Below, in pieces: positions 24,075 to 32,776 of a stretch of DNA of 36,712 bases (positions are counted from its first letter, which is position 1; the number at the start of each line of letters is the position of its first letter). Position numbers and translations under genes: made by a program. The stretch is from the NCBI GenBank assembly GCA_035384565.1, contig DAOOIT010000026.1, positions 1 to 36,712 of the forward strand, in the 5' to 3' direction. This DNA is from Planctomycetota bacterium (GTDB lineage: Bacteria > Planctomycetota > PUPC01 > DSUN01). Below the pieces are notes generated by a model. That model had not been told where the DNA came from, ran no database searches, and saw only the letters and a program-made list of their open reading frames with translations.

Positions 24075-25256
24075 ATGAAGATCGCGCGTGTCGCGGCCAC
24101 ACCCGTCCGCCTGCCCATTCCTCCACGCTCCTACGCGTCGGACGACGCGGGGACGAAGCGCGAGTGGGGGCGCCTGAGCCGTCTCTCGCCCAAGCGGCCG
24201 AGCACGATCCTCGAGTACCTGCTCGTTCGCATCGAGACCGACGAGGGTCTTGCCGGCACAGGCGAGGCGCCCGTGGATATCGGCTTCTTCGGCCAGACAC
24301 TCGAGGAGGTGCAGGCGGCGATTGACGACTACCTGGGGCCGCAGATCGTCGGCCTCGACCCCTTCGACCGCGAATACGCCATGCACCGCATTGACTACCG
24401 GGGCAACTCGTGCGCCAAGTCGGGCATTGACCTGGCGCTCCACGACCTGATGGGGCGCGCGCTCGGCGTGCCCGTGAGCGACCTCATCGGCGGCTCGCAC
24501 CGGCAGCGCGTGCCCGTGGCCATCGAGATCGCGGGCGGCGCCCCGGCCGACATGGCCGCGGCGTGCGCGGCCTACGTGGCCAGGGGCGTGCGCGCGTTCA
24601 AGCCCAAGATCGGCGGCGTGCCCGAGCAGGACGCCGACCGGCTCCGCGCCATCCGCGAGGCCGTGGGGCCGAGCGTGTCGCTGCGGGCCGACGCCAACCA
24701 GGGCTACTCGCCCAAGGAGGCGATCCGCCTGTGCCGCCTCGCCGAGAGGTACGATGTCGGCCTCGAGCTCCTCGAACAGCCCGTGGCCGCCTGGGACCTC
24801 CAGGGCATGGCCGCCGTGTGTCGGGCGGTGGACACCCTGATCGAGGCCGACGAGAGCTGCTACTCGATTCACGATGCCCTGCAACTGATCCGCCACGAGG
24901 CGGCCGATGTGCTGAACATCAAGATCGCCAAGGCCGGCGGGCTCTACGCGGCCAAGAAGATCGCGGCCCTGGCCGAAGCCGCGGGCCTCAAGTGCGTGCT
25001 GGGCACGGCCTTCGGCCTGGGCATCGGCGTGGCCGCCAAGCTCCACCTCGCCGCGTCTACAGTCGCCGTGACCGACGCGGTGGAGTTCACCGAGATCGGC
25101 CTTCACGGCAACCTGCTCGCCCCGCCGCACGACAGGTTGCTCGCCCTGCCGCTGGAGGCCGATGGCTGCCTGCCCGTGCCCGGCGACCCCGGCTTCGGCG
25201 TGGCGCTTGATGAGGATGCCGTGGCGCGAAGCTCGGTTGCGCCCTTCGCCCCTTGA
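24075..25256 (+). CDS. Enolase-superfamily enzyme, muconate-lactonizing/mandelate racemase type
   Basis: This 393-residue protein has an N-terminal capping domain (about 1-130) and a TIM-like barrel. The barrel carries the KxK motif Lys176-Pro-Lys178, metal ligands Asp206 (RADANQ), Glu234 (LEQP) and Asp259 (EADES), and Lys283 in NIKIAKAGG. This pattern places it in the MLE subgroup, which includes dipeptide epimerases, muconate cycloisomerases and o-succinylbenzoate synthases, rather than the His-Asp mandelate racemase group. The exact reaction cannot be read. No good Shine-Dalgarno is seen; AAGGA touches the ATG. The stop codon lies inside the -35 box of the promoter for the next gene. Confidence 0.9.
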   Translation: MKIARVAATPVRLPIPPRSYASDDAGTKREWGRLSRLSPKRPSTILEYLLVRIETDEGLAGTGEAPVDIGFFGQTLEEVQAAIDDYLGPQIVGLDPFDREYAMHRIDYRGNSCAKSGIDLALHDLMGRALGVPVSDLIGGSHRQRVPVAIEIAGGAPADMAAACAAYVARGVRAFKPKIGGVPEQDADRLRAIREAVGPSVSLRADANQGYSPKEAIRLCRLAERYDVGLELLEQPVAAWDLQGMAAVCRAVDTLIEADESCYSIHDALQLIRHEAADVLNIKIAKAGGLYAAKKIAALAEAAGLKCVLGTAFGLGIGVAAKLHLAASTVAVTDAVEFTEIGLHGNLLAPPHDRLLALPLEADGCLPVPGDPGFGVALDEDAVARSSVAPFAP

Positions 25257-25281
25257 CGCATGCTGCCATTGCGCTTACACT
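25253..25281 (+). promoter_or_regulatory. Sigma70-type promoter of the large secreted hydrolase
   Basis: TTGACG (25253-25258), a 17-base spacer and TACACT (25276-25281). The -35 box includes the TGA stop of the preceding gene. A transcript from here would carry a leader of about 80 bases before ATG 25367. Confidence 0.7.
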
Positions 25282-25366
25282 TATGTTTCAAGCGGCGAAC
25301 GCCCGGACCCGCCACGCCGGCTGCCCCGCACAGGGCGGGGGCGCGGCCGAAATGAAAGGAATCACC

Positions 25367-28084
25367 ATGCGTCACTGGAATCGCCTGGGTGCCGTGTTCG
25401 GTCTCGTCCTCGCTCCTCTCCCTGCGTCGCACAGCACCGCGGCGGAGCAGGCGCCCTCCTTCATCTGGGTCGAAGGGGAGGCCGCCAGGTCGAACTCGAT
25501 GCACCGCCACCCCTGGTGGTATGACAAGGTGAAGAAAGACCAACTGTCGGGCGGCGATTTCATCTCGAACTGGTCCGACAAGCCCGGCGAGGCGACCTAT
25601 GCCTTCGCCGCCCCGGTGGCCAGGACGTGGGTCCTCTGGGTCCGAGCGAACCCCGTGGGCACCCAACTGTCGTACAGACTCGATGGCGGCGACTGGGCAC
25701 GCATCGACATGTCGAGCAGCCAGGTGGGCAACGTCAACATCGCCGAGGACGGGAAGATAGACCTGCGGTTCCTCGCCTGGGCGAATGTGGGCGAGGTGAA
25801 ACTCGCGCAGGGCGCCCACACGATCGAGTTCCGCATGGACAGCGCGAACAACAACCACGGGATGCTCGACTGCTTCGTCTTTGCCGATGCGGCGTTCCGG
25901 CCCGAGGGCATCCTGAAGCCCGGCCAGTTGGCCGCCGTCGCTGAGGCCGCCGAGAAGGGCCGCTGGGCCTTCCGGCCGCCGCGCGATGCGTTCAGCCCCG
26001 ACGCGTTCCTCGACCTGCGCTCCCTCAACGAGAAAGTGGCCGGCGAAAGCGGCTTCGTCGCCCGCTCGAAGGACGGCAACGACTTCGTGCTGGGAAACGG
26101 GCGTCCCGCCCGCTTCTGGGCCGTCAACAGCGGGGCGTTCGACAAGGACCTCGCCCGCCACGCCCGCTTCCTGGCCAAGCGCGGGGTGAACATGGTCCGC
26201 TTCCACAGCAACATCACGCCGGCCGGCAACGACCTGATGGGCATTGACACGAAGGACCGCGACCACCTCTGGCGCGGCGTGGCCGCGATGAAGAAGGAGG
26301 GCATCTACGTCACCTACTCGCCTTACTGGGCCGGCCCGGCCCGCGTGAAGCCCGCCATGGGCGTGCTCGACACCGGCGGCAACGGCAATTGGGGGCTCCT
26401 CTTCTTCGACAAGAAGCTCCAGGATGCCTACAAGGCCTGGATGAAGCAGGTGCTGGCCGAGCCGAACCCCTACACCGGCATCCCGCTCGCGAAGGACCCC
26501 GCACTCGCCATCATCCAGATACAGAACGAGGACTCGTTGCTCTTCTACACCAGCCAGGGGATCAAGGGCGCGGCGCGCAAGGAGTTGCGGCGGCAGTTCG
26601 GCGACTTCCTCAAGAAGAAGTACGGCTCGCTCGAGAAAGCCAGGGAGACATGGGGCGGCGCCGCGCCGTCGGCCGACCAGGACGCGCCCGACGACTTCGC
26701 CCAGGGCGAGGCGGCGCTCCTCATCGTGTGGGAGTTGTCGCAGCGCCGCTTCGGCGAGGGCTTCCAGAGGCGCTGCTCCGACCAGATGGAGTTCTTCGCC
26801 ACGGTGATGCGGCGCTTCAACAAGATGATCGGCGACTACCTGCGCAACGACCTCGGCTGCAAGCAACTCGTCAACGCCGGCAACTGGCGGACCGCCGACA
26901 ACGTGATCATGCTCGACGCTGAGCGGTGGTCCTACTCTTCCAATGAGGTGATGGCCGTGAACCGCTACTACGGCGGCATCCACGAGGGACAGCACAACGG
27001 CTGGGCGATCGTCAATGGCGACCGTTTCACCGACCCCAGCGTGCTGCTGCGGCCGCGCGAGCTGCCCGTGACGCTCAAGCAGGTCGAGGGCTTTCCGATG
27101 ATCGTCTCCGAGAGCTCGTGGGTGCCGCCCATGAGCTACCAGTCGGAGGGGCCGTTCCTTGTCGCCGCCTACCAGTCGCTCAATGGCGTGGACGCCTTCT
27201 ACTGGTTCGCCACGGGCGAGGAGGGCTGGCGCGAGCCGGGCTCGGCCAATGGCTACCTGCCGTCCGAAGGCAAGTGGGTCTGCGCGACGCCGATGCTCCT
27301 GGGCCAGTGGCCGGCAGCCGCTCTGCTCTACCGCAAGGGCTACGTGCGGCAGGGCAAGCCGGTCGTGCACGAGCAGCGATCGCTCGACGACCTCTGGCAG
27401 CGCCGCATGCCCATCATCGCCGAGGACGCCGGCTACGACCCCAATCGCGACAAGGACCACCTCTCGAAGGAATCCAACGTCAAGGGCGGCGTCAACCCGC
27501 TGGCCTACCTCGTCGGCCCCGTCCAGACCACCTACGGCGGTAACCCTGCCAGGAGCCAGGTCGCCGACCTGTCGAAGTTCATTGACCCGTCGGCCAAGAC
27601 CGTGGTCTCGAACACGGGCGAGCTGAAGTGGGACTACGGCCGTGGGCTCTGCAAGCTCAACGCGCCGAAGGCCCAGGGCGTGACCGGCTTCCTCAAGAAG
27701 GCGGAAAGCATCGCGTGCGCCGACGTGACGATTCAGTCGGGCAACGACTACGCGACCGTGCTGCTGGTCTCGATGGACGACAAGCCGCTCGCCACGTCGG
27801 GCAAGGTGCTCGTCCAGGTGGGCACGACCCAGCGGCCCACGGGCTGGAAGACAAGCCCCGTCAAGATCGGCGCCGAGGACGGTGAGCAGGTGGTGGACTT
27901 CGGGAAGGCCCCGTGGCTGATCGTGGAGGGCGATGTCAGGGTCACGATCCGCAACCCCCAGCTCAGGACGGCCGTGGTGCTCGACCCGAACGGCATGGCG
28001 GTGAAGCGGATCCCTCTGGCCGACTCCGGCACGGGCAAGACCCTGGCGTTCCCGCCCGACGCCCTGTACGTCGTCCTGGAATGA
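25367..28084 (+). CDS. Large secreted clan GH-A-like glycoside hydrolase with N-terminal binding domain
   Basis: This 905-residue protein starts with a signal peptide (about 1-25). Next is a beta-sandwich-like domain (about 30-190), beginning FIWVEGEAA, which resembles a carbohydrate-binding module. The catalytic part (about 200-620) looks like a TIM barrel: NMVRFHSNITP near strand 2, IQIQNEDSL with Glu388 as candidate acid/base, and VSESSW with Glu582 as candidate nucleophile. A beta-rich C-terminal domain (about 720-905) follows. I cannot assign a GH family; GH5, GH39 and GH42 are the nearest in style. ATG 25367 is chosen because AAAGGA lies six bases upstream. An in-frame ATG at 25352 also exists. 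It probably degrades an external polysaccharide whose products feed neighbouring enzymes; this last point is inference. Confidence 0.8.
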   Translation: MRHWNRLGAVFGLVLAPLPASHSTAAEQAPSFIWVEGEAARSNSMHRHPWWYDKVKKDQLSGGDFISNWSDKPGEATYAFAAPVARTWVLWVRANPVGTQLSYRLDGGDWARIDMSSSQVGNVNIAEDGKIDLRFLAWANVGEVKLAQGAHTIEFRMDSANNNHGMLDCFVFADAAFRPEGILKPGQLAAVAEAAEKGRWAFRPPRDAFSPDAFLDLRSLNEKVAGESGFVARSKDGNDFVLGNGRPARFWAVNSGAFDKDLARHARFLAKRGVNMVRFHSNITPAGNDLMGIDTKDRDHLWRGVAAMKKEGIYVTYSPYWAGPARVKPAMGVLDTGGNGNWGLLFFDKKLQDAYKAWMKQVLAEPNPYTGIPLAKDPALAIIQIQNEDSLLFYTSQGIKGAARKELRRQFGDFLKKKYGSLEKARETWGGAAPSADQDAPDDFAQGEAALLIVWELSQRRFGEGFQRRCSDQMEFFATVMRRFNKMIGDYLRNDLGCKQLVNAGNWRTADNVIMLDAERWSYSSNEVMAVNRYYGGIHEGQHNGWAIVNGDRFTDPSVLLRPRELPVTLKQVEGFPMIVSESSWVPPMSYQSEGPFLVAAYQSLNGVDAFYWFATGEEGWREPGSANGYLPSEGKWVCATPMLLGQWPAAALLYRKGYVRQGKPVVHEQRSLDDLWQRRMPIIAEDAGYDPNRDKDHLSKESNVKGGVNPLAYLVGPVQTTYGGNPARSQVADLSKFIDPSAKTVVSNTGELKWDYGRGLCKLNAPKAQGVTGFLKKAESIACADVTIQSGNDYATVLLVSMDDKPLATSGKVLVQVGTTQRPTGWKTSPVKIGAEDGEQVVDFGKAPWLIVEGDVRVTIRNPQLRTAVVLDPNGMAVKRIPLADSGTGKTLAFPPDALYVVLE

Positions 28085-28112
28085 GGCCCCGCTGTCGCCC
28101 GCCGCGGCCGGG

Positions 28113-30137
28113 TCATTCGGGCAAGGGCTGCGGCGCGAGCTCGATGGTGAAGGTGCGGGCCTCGTCGCCGAGCTTGGTGGCCAGCTTGACCTTCTGGCCG
28201 GGCTTCATCTTGCGCAGCGCGGCCAGGAAGTCGCGCACCGTGGCCGGCTTCTTGCCCTCGAACTCGGCGATCTCCGCCCCGGGCTTGAGGCCCGCCTGCC
28301 CTGCGGGCGATGTGGGCGCCACCTCGCGGATGACGACCGCCCCGTTCCTCTGCTCGACCGTGAGGCCGAGGTAGGGCGCCATCTCGGGCGCTCGGGGCGT
28401 GAGGTCGGTGCGCGTGGTCAGCTTGGCTTTCAGGCTCAGCTTCTTCTCCTCCCGCTGGACTTCCACCTCGACTTCATCGCCCGCCTGGAGGCCGGCCACG
28501 GCCTCCATCAGGTCGGACGTCGAATCGAGTTCGCGCCCCGCGATCTTCAGGAGCACGTCGTTGGCCTTGATGCCGGCTTTGTCGGCGGGCGAGCCCGGCG
28601 TCACCTGGGCGATGACCAGCTTGTTGTCCTGCTCGCGCGTCGCCACGCCGAGGAAGGGCACGGGCGGCACCGACTGCTTGACGAGCCATTGCTTCCAGTC
28701 GCGCTCGACCTCCTCGATCGGCTTGCCGAAGACGGCCTGGAAGGAATCTATGGCGGCGCGGTCGCGGGCATAGTTGGCGTCGGCGGTGTACTCGTCGTAG
28801 AAGCGCTTGAGCAGGCCCTTCTCGTGCATGTAGAAGAGCATGTAGCGGGCCTGGGCGTAGGCGAGCTGGGCCTGGGCCATGAACTGCGGGTGGGTGAACC
28901 CCATCAGCGCGGTCCACGGGAGCAGGCGCCCCTGGCGTGCGGCCTGCTGGGCGACGAGGAGGCGGTGGTTCTGCCGCGGCTTCACCGTGCCGTCGCGGTC
29001 CGAGCTCTCGAACAGCGTGGCGAGGCCCTCGATGAGCCAGATCGGGTGCTCCTGGCGGCGCGCGAGCATGTCGGCGTAGTGGAGGGCGTGGGTGAACTCG
29101 TGGAGGACCACGTCGGCGCGGAGCAGCTTGTTGACGGGCATGTCGCTGCAGAAGAGCGCGGAGGAGGCGGGGTTGTAGAAGCCGCCGATGCCGCCGGTGA
29201 AGACCTTGGGCGTGTCGGCCGCTGTGAGCAGCACGATGTAGAGGGGCCGCTGGGGCTTGTTCTGGAAGAGGTCGCGCCATTGGCAGTCGGCATAGGCCTC
29301 CAGGCTGCGGCGCAGCTCGGCGATCTCCTTGTCGTCCTTGGCGTGCAGGTAGACGAAGTTCCGCTCGGGGTCGGTGAGGGTCTTGTAGCGCTTGGCGTCA
29401 ATGCCGCGCTCGGCGAGCGTCTTGGTGATCCGCTCGATCGTCTTCTCGGATGCCTTCTTCGTGTACTCGTCCTTCTTCGCGAGCAGCTCCTTGAAGGCGG
29501 CCTCGTCCCGCAGCGATTCGAGGTCGGGGTCGCGCTCGATGTGCAGGAAGTCCACGAACCCGGCTTCCACCGATTGTTTGAGGTAGTCGAGGGCTTTGGG
29601 CTTCTCGCCCTGGCGGGCCAGAGCGCAGGCGGCGTTGTAGAGGGCGGTCGGGTCGTCGGGGCTGGTCTTGAGGATTTCGAGGCAGGCGGCCAGGGCGGCC
29701 TTGTAGTCCTTCTTGTCGAACATCTCCAGCGCCCGGCGGTGCAGTTGCAGCAGGCGCTGCGGGTCGGGCTTCGGCGCGGCGGGGGTGGGCGGCTTCTCGG
29801 TCACGCCCTTCACGTCGGCCGGCGCCAGCGCGCGGGTGTCGCTGCCGATCTTAAGCGACAGGGCCTTGTCGTCCTCGGCGACGATCTGGCCCTCGAGCTT
29901 CGAGCCGTCCTTGAGTTCGACAATGTACGTTGCCCGGTCGTGCTTCTTCACCTGGGCTTTGGGGATGGTGAGTTCGCCGTACGCGGTGCGCATGACGAGA
30001 TGCGCGGGCGTCTCGCGGACGACGCGGCCCTTCAGCCGCTCGTCCTGCTTCGTCTCCACGGTGTCGGCCGTCGCGGGCGCCAGGATGCTGAGGGTGGCGA
30101 TGCCGATGAACCAACGCAGCGCGGGGAACCGAGACAT
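28113..30137 (-). CDS. Secreted peptidase MA-like metalloprotease with TPR and two PDZ domains
   Basis: This 674-residue protein has a signal peptide (about 1-24). Two short SH3/Sm-like beta repeats follow (about 28-112, LKGRVV and LEGQIV), then TPR-like helices (about 130-200). A gluzincin domain carries HEFTH at 346-350 (zinc His346 and His350, catalytic Glu347) and a likely third ligand, Glu370, in WLIEGLATLFE. Two PDZ domains end the protein (about 497-585 and 595-674), with FLGVATRE and YLGLTVEQ openings and PADKAGIK/PAGQAGLK cores. Peptidase MA (DUF1570-type) enzymes with PDZ modules are known from planctomycete-type genomes; substrates are unknown. It probably acts at the outer membrane or periplasm. 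ATG 30137 has GGAG eight bases upstream. Confidence 0.88.
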   Translation of the reverse strand: MSRFPALRWFIGIATLSILAPATADTVETKQDERLKGRVVRETPAHLVMRTAYGELTIPKAQVKKHDRATYIVELKDGSKLEGQIVAEDDKALSLKIGSDTRALAPADVKGVTEKPPTPAAPKPDPQRLLQLHRRALEMFDKKDYKAALAACLEILKTSPDDPTALYNAACALARQGEKPKALDYLKQSVEAGFVDFLHIERDPDLESLRDEAAFKELLAKKDEYTKKASEKTIERITKTLAERGIDAKRYKTLTDPERNFVYLHAKDDKEIAELRRSLEAYADCQWRDLFQNKPQRPLYIVLLTAADTPKVFTGGIGGFYNPASSALFCSDMPVNKLLRADVVLHEFTHALHYADMLARRQEHPIWLIEGLATLFESSDRDGTVKPRQNHRLLVAQQAARQGRLLPWTALMGFTHPQFMAQAQLAYAQARYMLFYMHEKGLLKRFYDEYTADANYARDRAAIDSFQAVFGKPIEEVERDWKQWLVKQSVPPVPFLGVATREQDNKLVIAQVTPGSPADKAGIKANDVLLKIAGRELDSTSDLMEAVAGLQAGDEVEVEVQREEKKLSLKAKLTTRTDLTPRAPEMAPYLGLTVEQRNGAVVIREVAPTSPAGQAGLKPGAEIAEFEGKKPATVRDFLAALRKMKPGQKVKLATKLGDEARTFTIELAPQPLPE

Positions 30138-30223
30138 GACCAGACTCCACCAGGGTGGCGAATCGCGAAACCCGTCTCCACCACCAGCTTAGCAGGATCG
30201 GCAGGCGGATTCCACTCGCCCGC

Positions 30224-30251
30224 TTGCATTGGCGGGGCCGCGCGATAGAAT
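30224..30251 (+). promoter_or_regulatory. Promoter of the Gfo/Idh/MocA gene
   Basis: TTGCAT (30224-30229), a 16-base spacer and TAGAAT (30246-30251) lie about 70 bases before ATG 30322. Confidence 0.62.
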
Positions 30252-30321
30252 GAGCGCGCCCGTTGGGGCGATGGTGGCGGCCTTCTCCCGCGTCGTTCCG
30301 AGAACCGTTCAGGAGATTGGC

Positions 30322-31317
30322 ATGGGCATGCTGCGGGTGGCGATGTTGAGCGGATGGCACGTGCATGCGAAGGGCTATGCGAACACGGTGAATTCGTTCC
30401 CCGACGCGAAGGTCACCGTGGTGTGGGACGAGGAGCCTGCCCGAGGCAAAGCGTGGGCGGACGAGCTGAAGGTGCCCTTCGAGCCCGACCTGGCCCGGTG
30501 CGTGGCGCGCGACGACGTGGATGGCGTGGTGGTGGACGCCCCGACCTCGATACACCCCGAGGTGATGATCGCCGCGGCGAAGGCCGGCAAGCACATCTTC
30601 ACCGAGAAGGTCATGGCCCTCACGGTGCGGGGGTGCGAGCGCATCGCGAACGCCGTGCGGAAGGCGGGGGTGAAGTTCTGCATCTCGATGCCGCAGCGCT
30701 GCTCGCCCACCAGCCTGCTGGCGAAGAAGGTGGCCGAGGAGAAGCTGATTGGCGACGTGACGGTGCTGCGCGTGCGCGTGGCCCACAACGGGGCGTCGGC
30801 GGGCTGGCTGCCACCGCACTTCTACGTGCCCGAGACCTGCGGCGGCGGGGCGATGATGGACCTGGGCGCGCACCCGATGTACCTGGCCCGTTGGATCCTG
30901 GGCAGGCCGCGCCGGATCACCTCGACGTTCAACGACCGCACGGGCCACGCCGTCGAGGACAACTCGGTGTGCCTCATCGAGTTCGAGAGCAAGGCCATCG
31001 CGATTGTCGAGACCAGCTTCGTGTCGTCGCACAGCCCGGGCGCCCTGGAACTCTACGGCACCGAGGGCGCGCTGCTGATCGGCGGCCCGGACGGACGTCC
31101 GCTGCTGCGCTCGAACAAGGTAGCCTCGAGTGTGCCGGGCTGGGTGATGCCGAGCGAGCTGCCCAAACCGCTGCCGGCGCCGCTGCGCCAGTGGGTGAGC
31201 GGCTGCCTGGAGGGCTCCGAGATCCACTTCGGGCTCGAGGAGGGGACGCAACTCACCGAGCTCATGGAGGCGGCGTACGCGTCGCACCGCAGGGGCCGGC
31301 AGGTGGAGTTCGCCTGA
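30322..31317 (+). CDS. Gfo/Idh/MocA-family oxidoreductase with atypical dinucleotide-binding loop
   Basis: This 331-residue NAD(P)-dependent oxidoreductase has an N-terminal Rossmann domain (1-120) and a C-terminal alpha/beta domain. The dinucleotide loop reads MLSGWHVHAKG instead of GxGxxG. The usual EKP motif is EKV (95-97), keeping Lys96. The catalytic-domain motif GGGAMMDLGAHPM keeps Asp180 and His184. The His-rich loop resembles a subgroup of this family, so I think it functional but cannot name the sugar or inositol substrate. ATG 30322 has AGGAG six bases upstream; ATG 30328 is two codons later. It is monocistronic, bounded by its own promoter and a hairpin terminator. Confidence 0.9.
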   Translation: MGMLRVAMLSGWHVHAKGYANTVNSFPDAKVTVVWDEEPARGKAWADELKVPFEPDLARCVARDDVDGVVVDAPTSIHPEVMIAAAKAGKHIFTEKVMALTVRGCERIANAVRKAGVKFCISMPQRCSPTSLLAKKVAEEKLIGDVTVLRVRVAHNGASAGWLPPHFYVPETCGGGAMMDLGAHPMYLARWILGRPRRITSTFNDRTGHAVEDNSVCLIEFESKAIAIVETSFVSSHSPGALELYGTEGALLIGGPDGRPLLRSNKVASSVPGWVMPSELPKPLPAPLRQWVSGCLEGSEIHFGLEEGTQLTELMEAAYASHRRGRQVEFA

Positions 31318-31333
31318 CGGCCGCACACGACGC

Positions 31334-31362
31334 GGGGGCGGGACGGGCCTGGGCCCGCCCCC
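31334..31362. terminator. Bidirectional hairpin between convergent genes
   Basis: GGGGGCGGG (31334-31342) pairs with CCCGCCCCC (31354-31362) around an 11-base loop. It stands 16 bases after the oxidoreductase stop and 18 bases beyond the end of the convergent receiver gene. No T-run is present. Confidence 0.6.
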
Positions 31363-31380
31363 GATGGGCTCGGAGCCGCC

Positions 31381-31770
31381 TCAGGCGCTGGCTGCGGTAC
31401 TCCTTCCGGCAGCCCTGTGCTGCGAGAGCACGCGCTCGATGGTGTTCGTGAGCTCCGTCAGGTCGCCCCGCTTCACCACGTAGGCGTCGGCTGCCCACGA
31501 CATGAAATTGTCCTTGTAGCTGGCGTACGCCGTGTGGATGATGACGGGGAGGTGGTTATTGATCGCCAGCAGTTTGCCGAGGAGCTCCAGGCCGTCCATC
31601 TCGGGCATGGCGATGTCCACGATCACCAGGTCTGGCATGAACCGTGCCACCGTGTCGAGCGCCTCGTGGCCGTTGGCGGCCGTGGCGATGGAGTGGCCTT
31701 GGCTGCCGAGTTCGTCCTGAAGAAGCAGCCGCTGATTCCTATCGTCCTCCACGATCAGTATCGCGGCCAT
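31381..31770 (-). CDS. Stand-alone receiver (single-domain response regulator)
   Basis: This 129-residue protein is a single REC domain plus an Ala/Ser-rich tail. The acidic pair Asp9-Asp10, phosphoacceptor Asp52 in VIVDIAMPEMDG, Thr80 and Lys100 are all present, so it should accept phosphate. There is no output domain; such CheY/Spo0F-like proteins work by protein contact or in phosphorelays. The kinase at 3025-4440 has its own N-terminal receiver, but nothing links the two beyond being in one window. ATG 31770 has AGGAG eight bases upstream and its own promoter at 31897-31924. Confidence 0.93.
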   Translation of the reverse strand: MAAILIVEDDRNQRLLLQDELGSQGHSIATAANGHEALDTVARFMPDLVIVDIAMPEMDGLELLGKLLAINNHLPVIIHTAYASYKDNFMSWAADAYVVKRGDLTELTNTIERVLSQHRAAGRSTAASA

Positions 31771-31896
31771 GGTCTCGCTCTCCTTCCCGTAGCCCCAGCC
31801 GACGCCCGCCCGTCATGCAGCCTATGACAGAGCGCGGAGTGCGCGGCCTTGCCGGGCCTCGCGTAGGCTCGCTCGGCGCACTCCCTCTCTACTCGG

Positions 31897-31924
31897 ATTA
31901 TAGCGCCAATCCCCCACGCGTCAA
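31897..31924 (-). promoter_or_regulatory. Sigma70-type promoter of the stand-alone receiver
   Basis: On the minus strand TTGACG (31919-31924), a 16-base spacer and a perfect TATAAT (31897-31902). The start codon is about 120 bases downstream. Confidence 0.72.
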
Positions 31925-31979
31925 GAAGCAAGCGCCGTTCTGTGTTCGCGGCGGCGTGGTCGCGCGGCCTTGGGGCGCC

Positions 31980-32615
31980 TCACTTGGCCGGCTCGGCCGA
32001 CTGGGGCGCAGCGGGCGGGGTGGGCTTGTCGCCTTCTTTGAGGGGCCGCAGCTCGATCCTCTTGAGGGCGATCTGCATGCCCTTGAAGCCCTCGCCGCCG
32101 TGCACCTGGATGCCCACGCGGCCCTTGGCCGAGCGGGTGTCGTGCACCTCGCCAAGCTGCTTGCCATTGAGCCAGAAGATGATGTGGTCGCCGTTCGCGT
32201 AGATCTGCCCTTCGTTCCAGCCGTCGCGGTTCTCGATGCTCTCGTCGAGGTTCACGAAGGCGAACGTGCTGTTGGCGCCGGGGTAGAAGGCGCCGCTGAA
32301 TGTCTTCGGACTGGTCCATTTCAGGATGTCGAACTGGTAGCGGTCGCGGAACCAGATGCCGCTGTTGGCCGGCCACTTGACCTTGTAGGTGAAGCGCAGC
32401 TCGAAATTGTCGAACGCCGCGGTGGTGAAGATGTCCGCCCCCTTGCCGTCCTCCTGGAAGCCCACGAGGCAGCCGTCCTCGACCTTGAACTTCGTGGGGT
32501 CGTTGGCCTTCCAGCCCTCGAGGTCCTTGCCGTTGAAAAGCGGCTTCCAGTCGTCGCCCGCGAAGGCCGCGCCGACCGCGAGCAGCATGCCGACGCCAAC
32601 TGCCAGTTGCCTCAT
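31980..32615 (-). CDS. Secreted DUF1080 (3-keto-disaccharide hydrolase-like) protein
   Basis: This 211-residue protein has a signal peptide (about 1-19, ending AAFAG). The DUF1080 signature LFNGKDLEGWK (27-37) follows. The concanavalin-like fold is supported by FELRFTYKVKW, NSGIWFRDRYQFDI and DGWNEGQIYANGDHIIFWLNGK. Several DUF1080 proteins have been described as 3-keto-glycoside hydrolases, acting on sugars first oxidised by Gfo/Idh-type enzymes; one such oxidoreductase lies 0.7 kb away. The Pro-rich tail PTPPAAPQSAEPAK is probably disordered. ATG 32615 has AGGAG about nine bases upstream. Confidence 0.92.
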   Translation of the reverse strand: MRQLAVGVGMLLAVGAAFAGDDWKPLFNGKDLEGWKANDPTKFKVEDGCLVGFQEDGKGADIFTTAAFDNFELRFTYKVKWPANSGIWFRDRYQFDILKWTSPKTFSGAFYPGANSTFAFVNLDESIENRDGWNEGQIYANGDHIIFWLNGKQLGEVHDTRSAKGRVGIQVHGGEGFKGMQIALKRIELRPLKEGDKPTPPAAPQSAEPAK

Positions 32616-32649
32616 CGCTTTGGCTCCTTTCCTTCCTCCCGATGTGGCC

Positions 32650-32678
32650 ATTCTAGGCGACGGGACACGCCGCGTCAA
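32650..32678 (-). promoter_or_regulatory. Sigma70-type promoter of the DUF1080 gene
   Basis: On the minus strand TTGACG (32673-32678), a 17-base spacer and TAGAAT (32650-32655). It is divergent from the SGNH-gene promoter, whose -35 box starts 22 bases away, so a regulator bound between could affect both. Confidence 0.72.
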
Positions 32679-32699
32679 GCGTGCGCGCCGCGCCATCGC

Positions 32700-32728
32700 T
32701 TGACCCGCTCGGCGGCAATCACGATAAT
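32700..32728 (+). promoter_or_regulatory. Sigma70-type promoter of the SGNH/FG-GAP operon
   Basis: TTGACC (32700-32705), a 17-base spacer and GATAAT (32723-32728), about 50 bases before ATG 32777. Confidence 0.7.
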
Positions 32729-32776
32729 GAGCGCCATTCACGGTGTCGTTTCCCCTCAACCATTGGAGGCGGGCAG

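Noticed and set aside
25103..27460. Minus-strand frame opposite the large hydrolase
   Set aside because: No recognisable domain, and it would overlap two well-supported genes.
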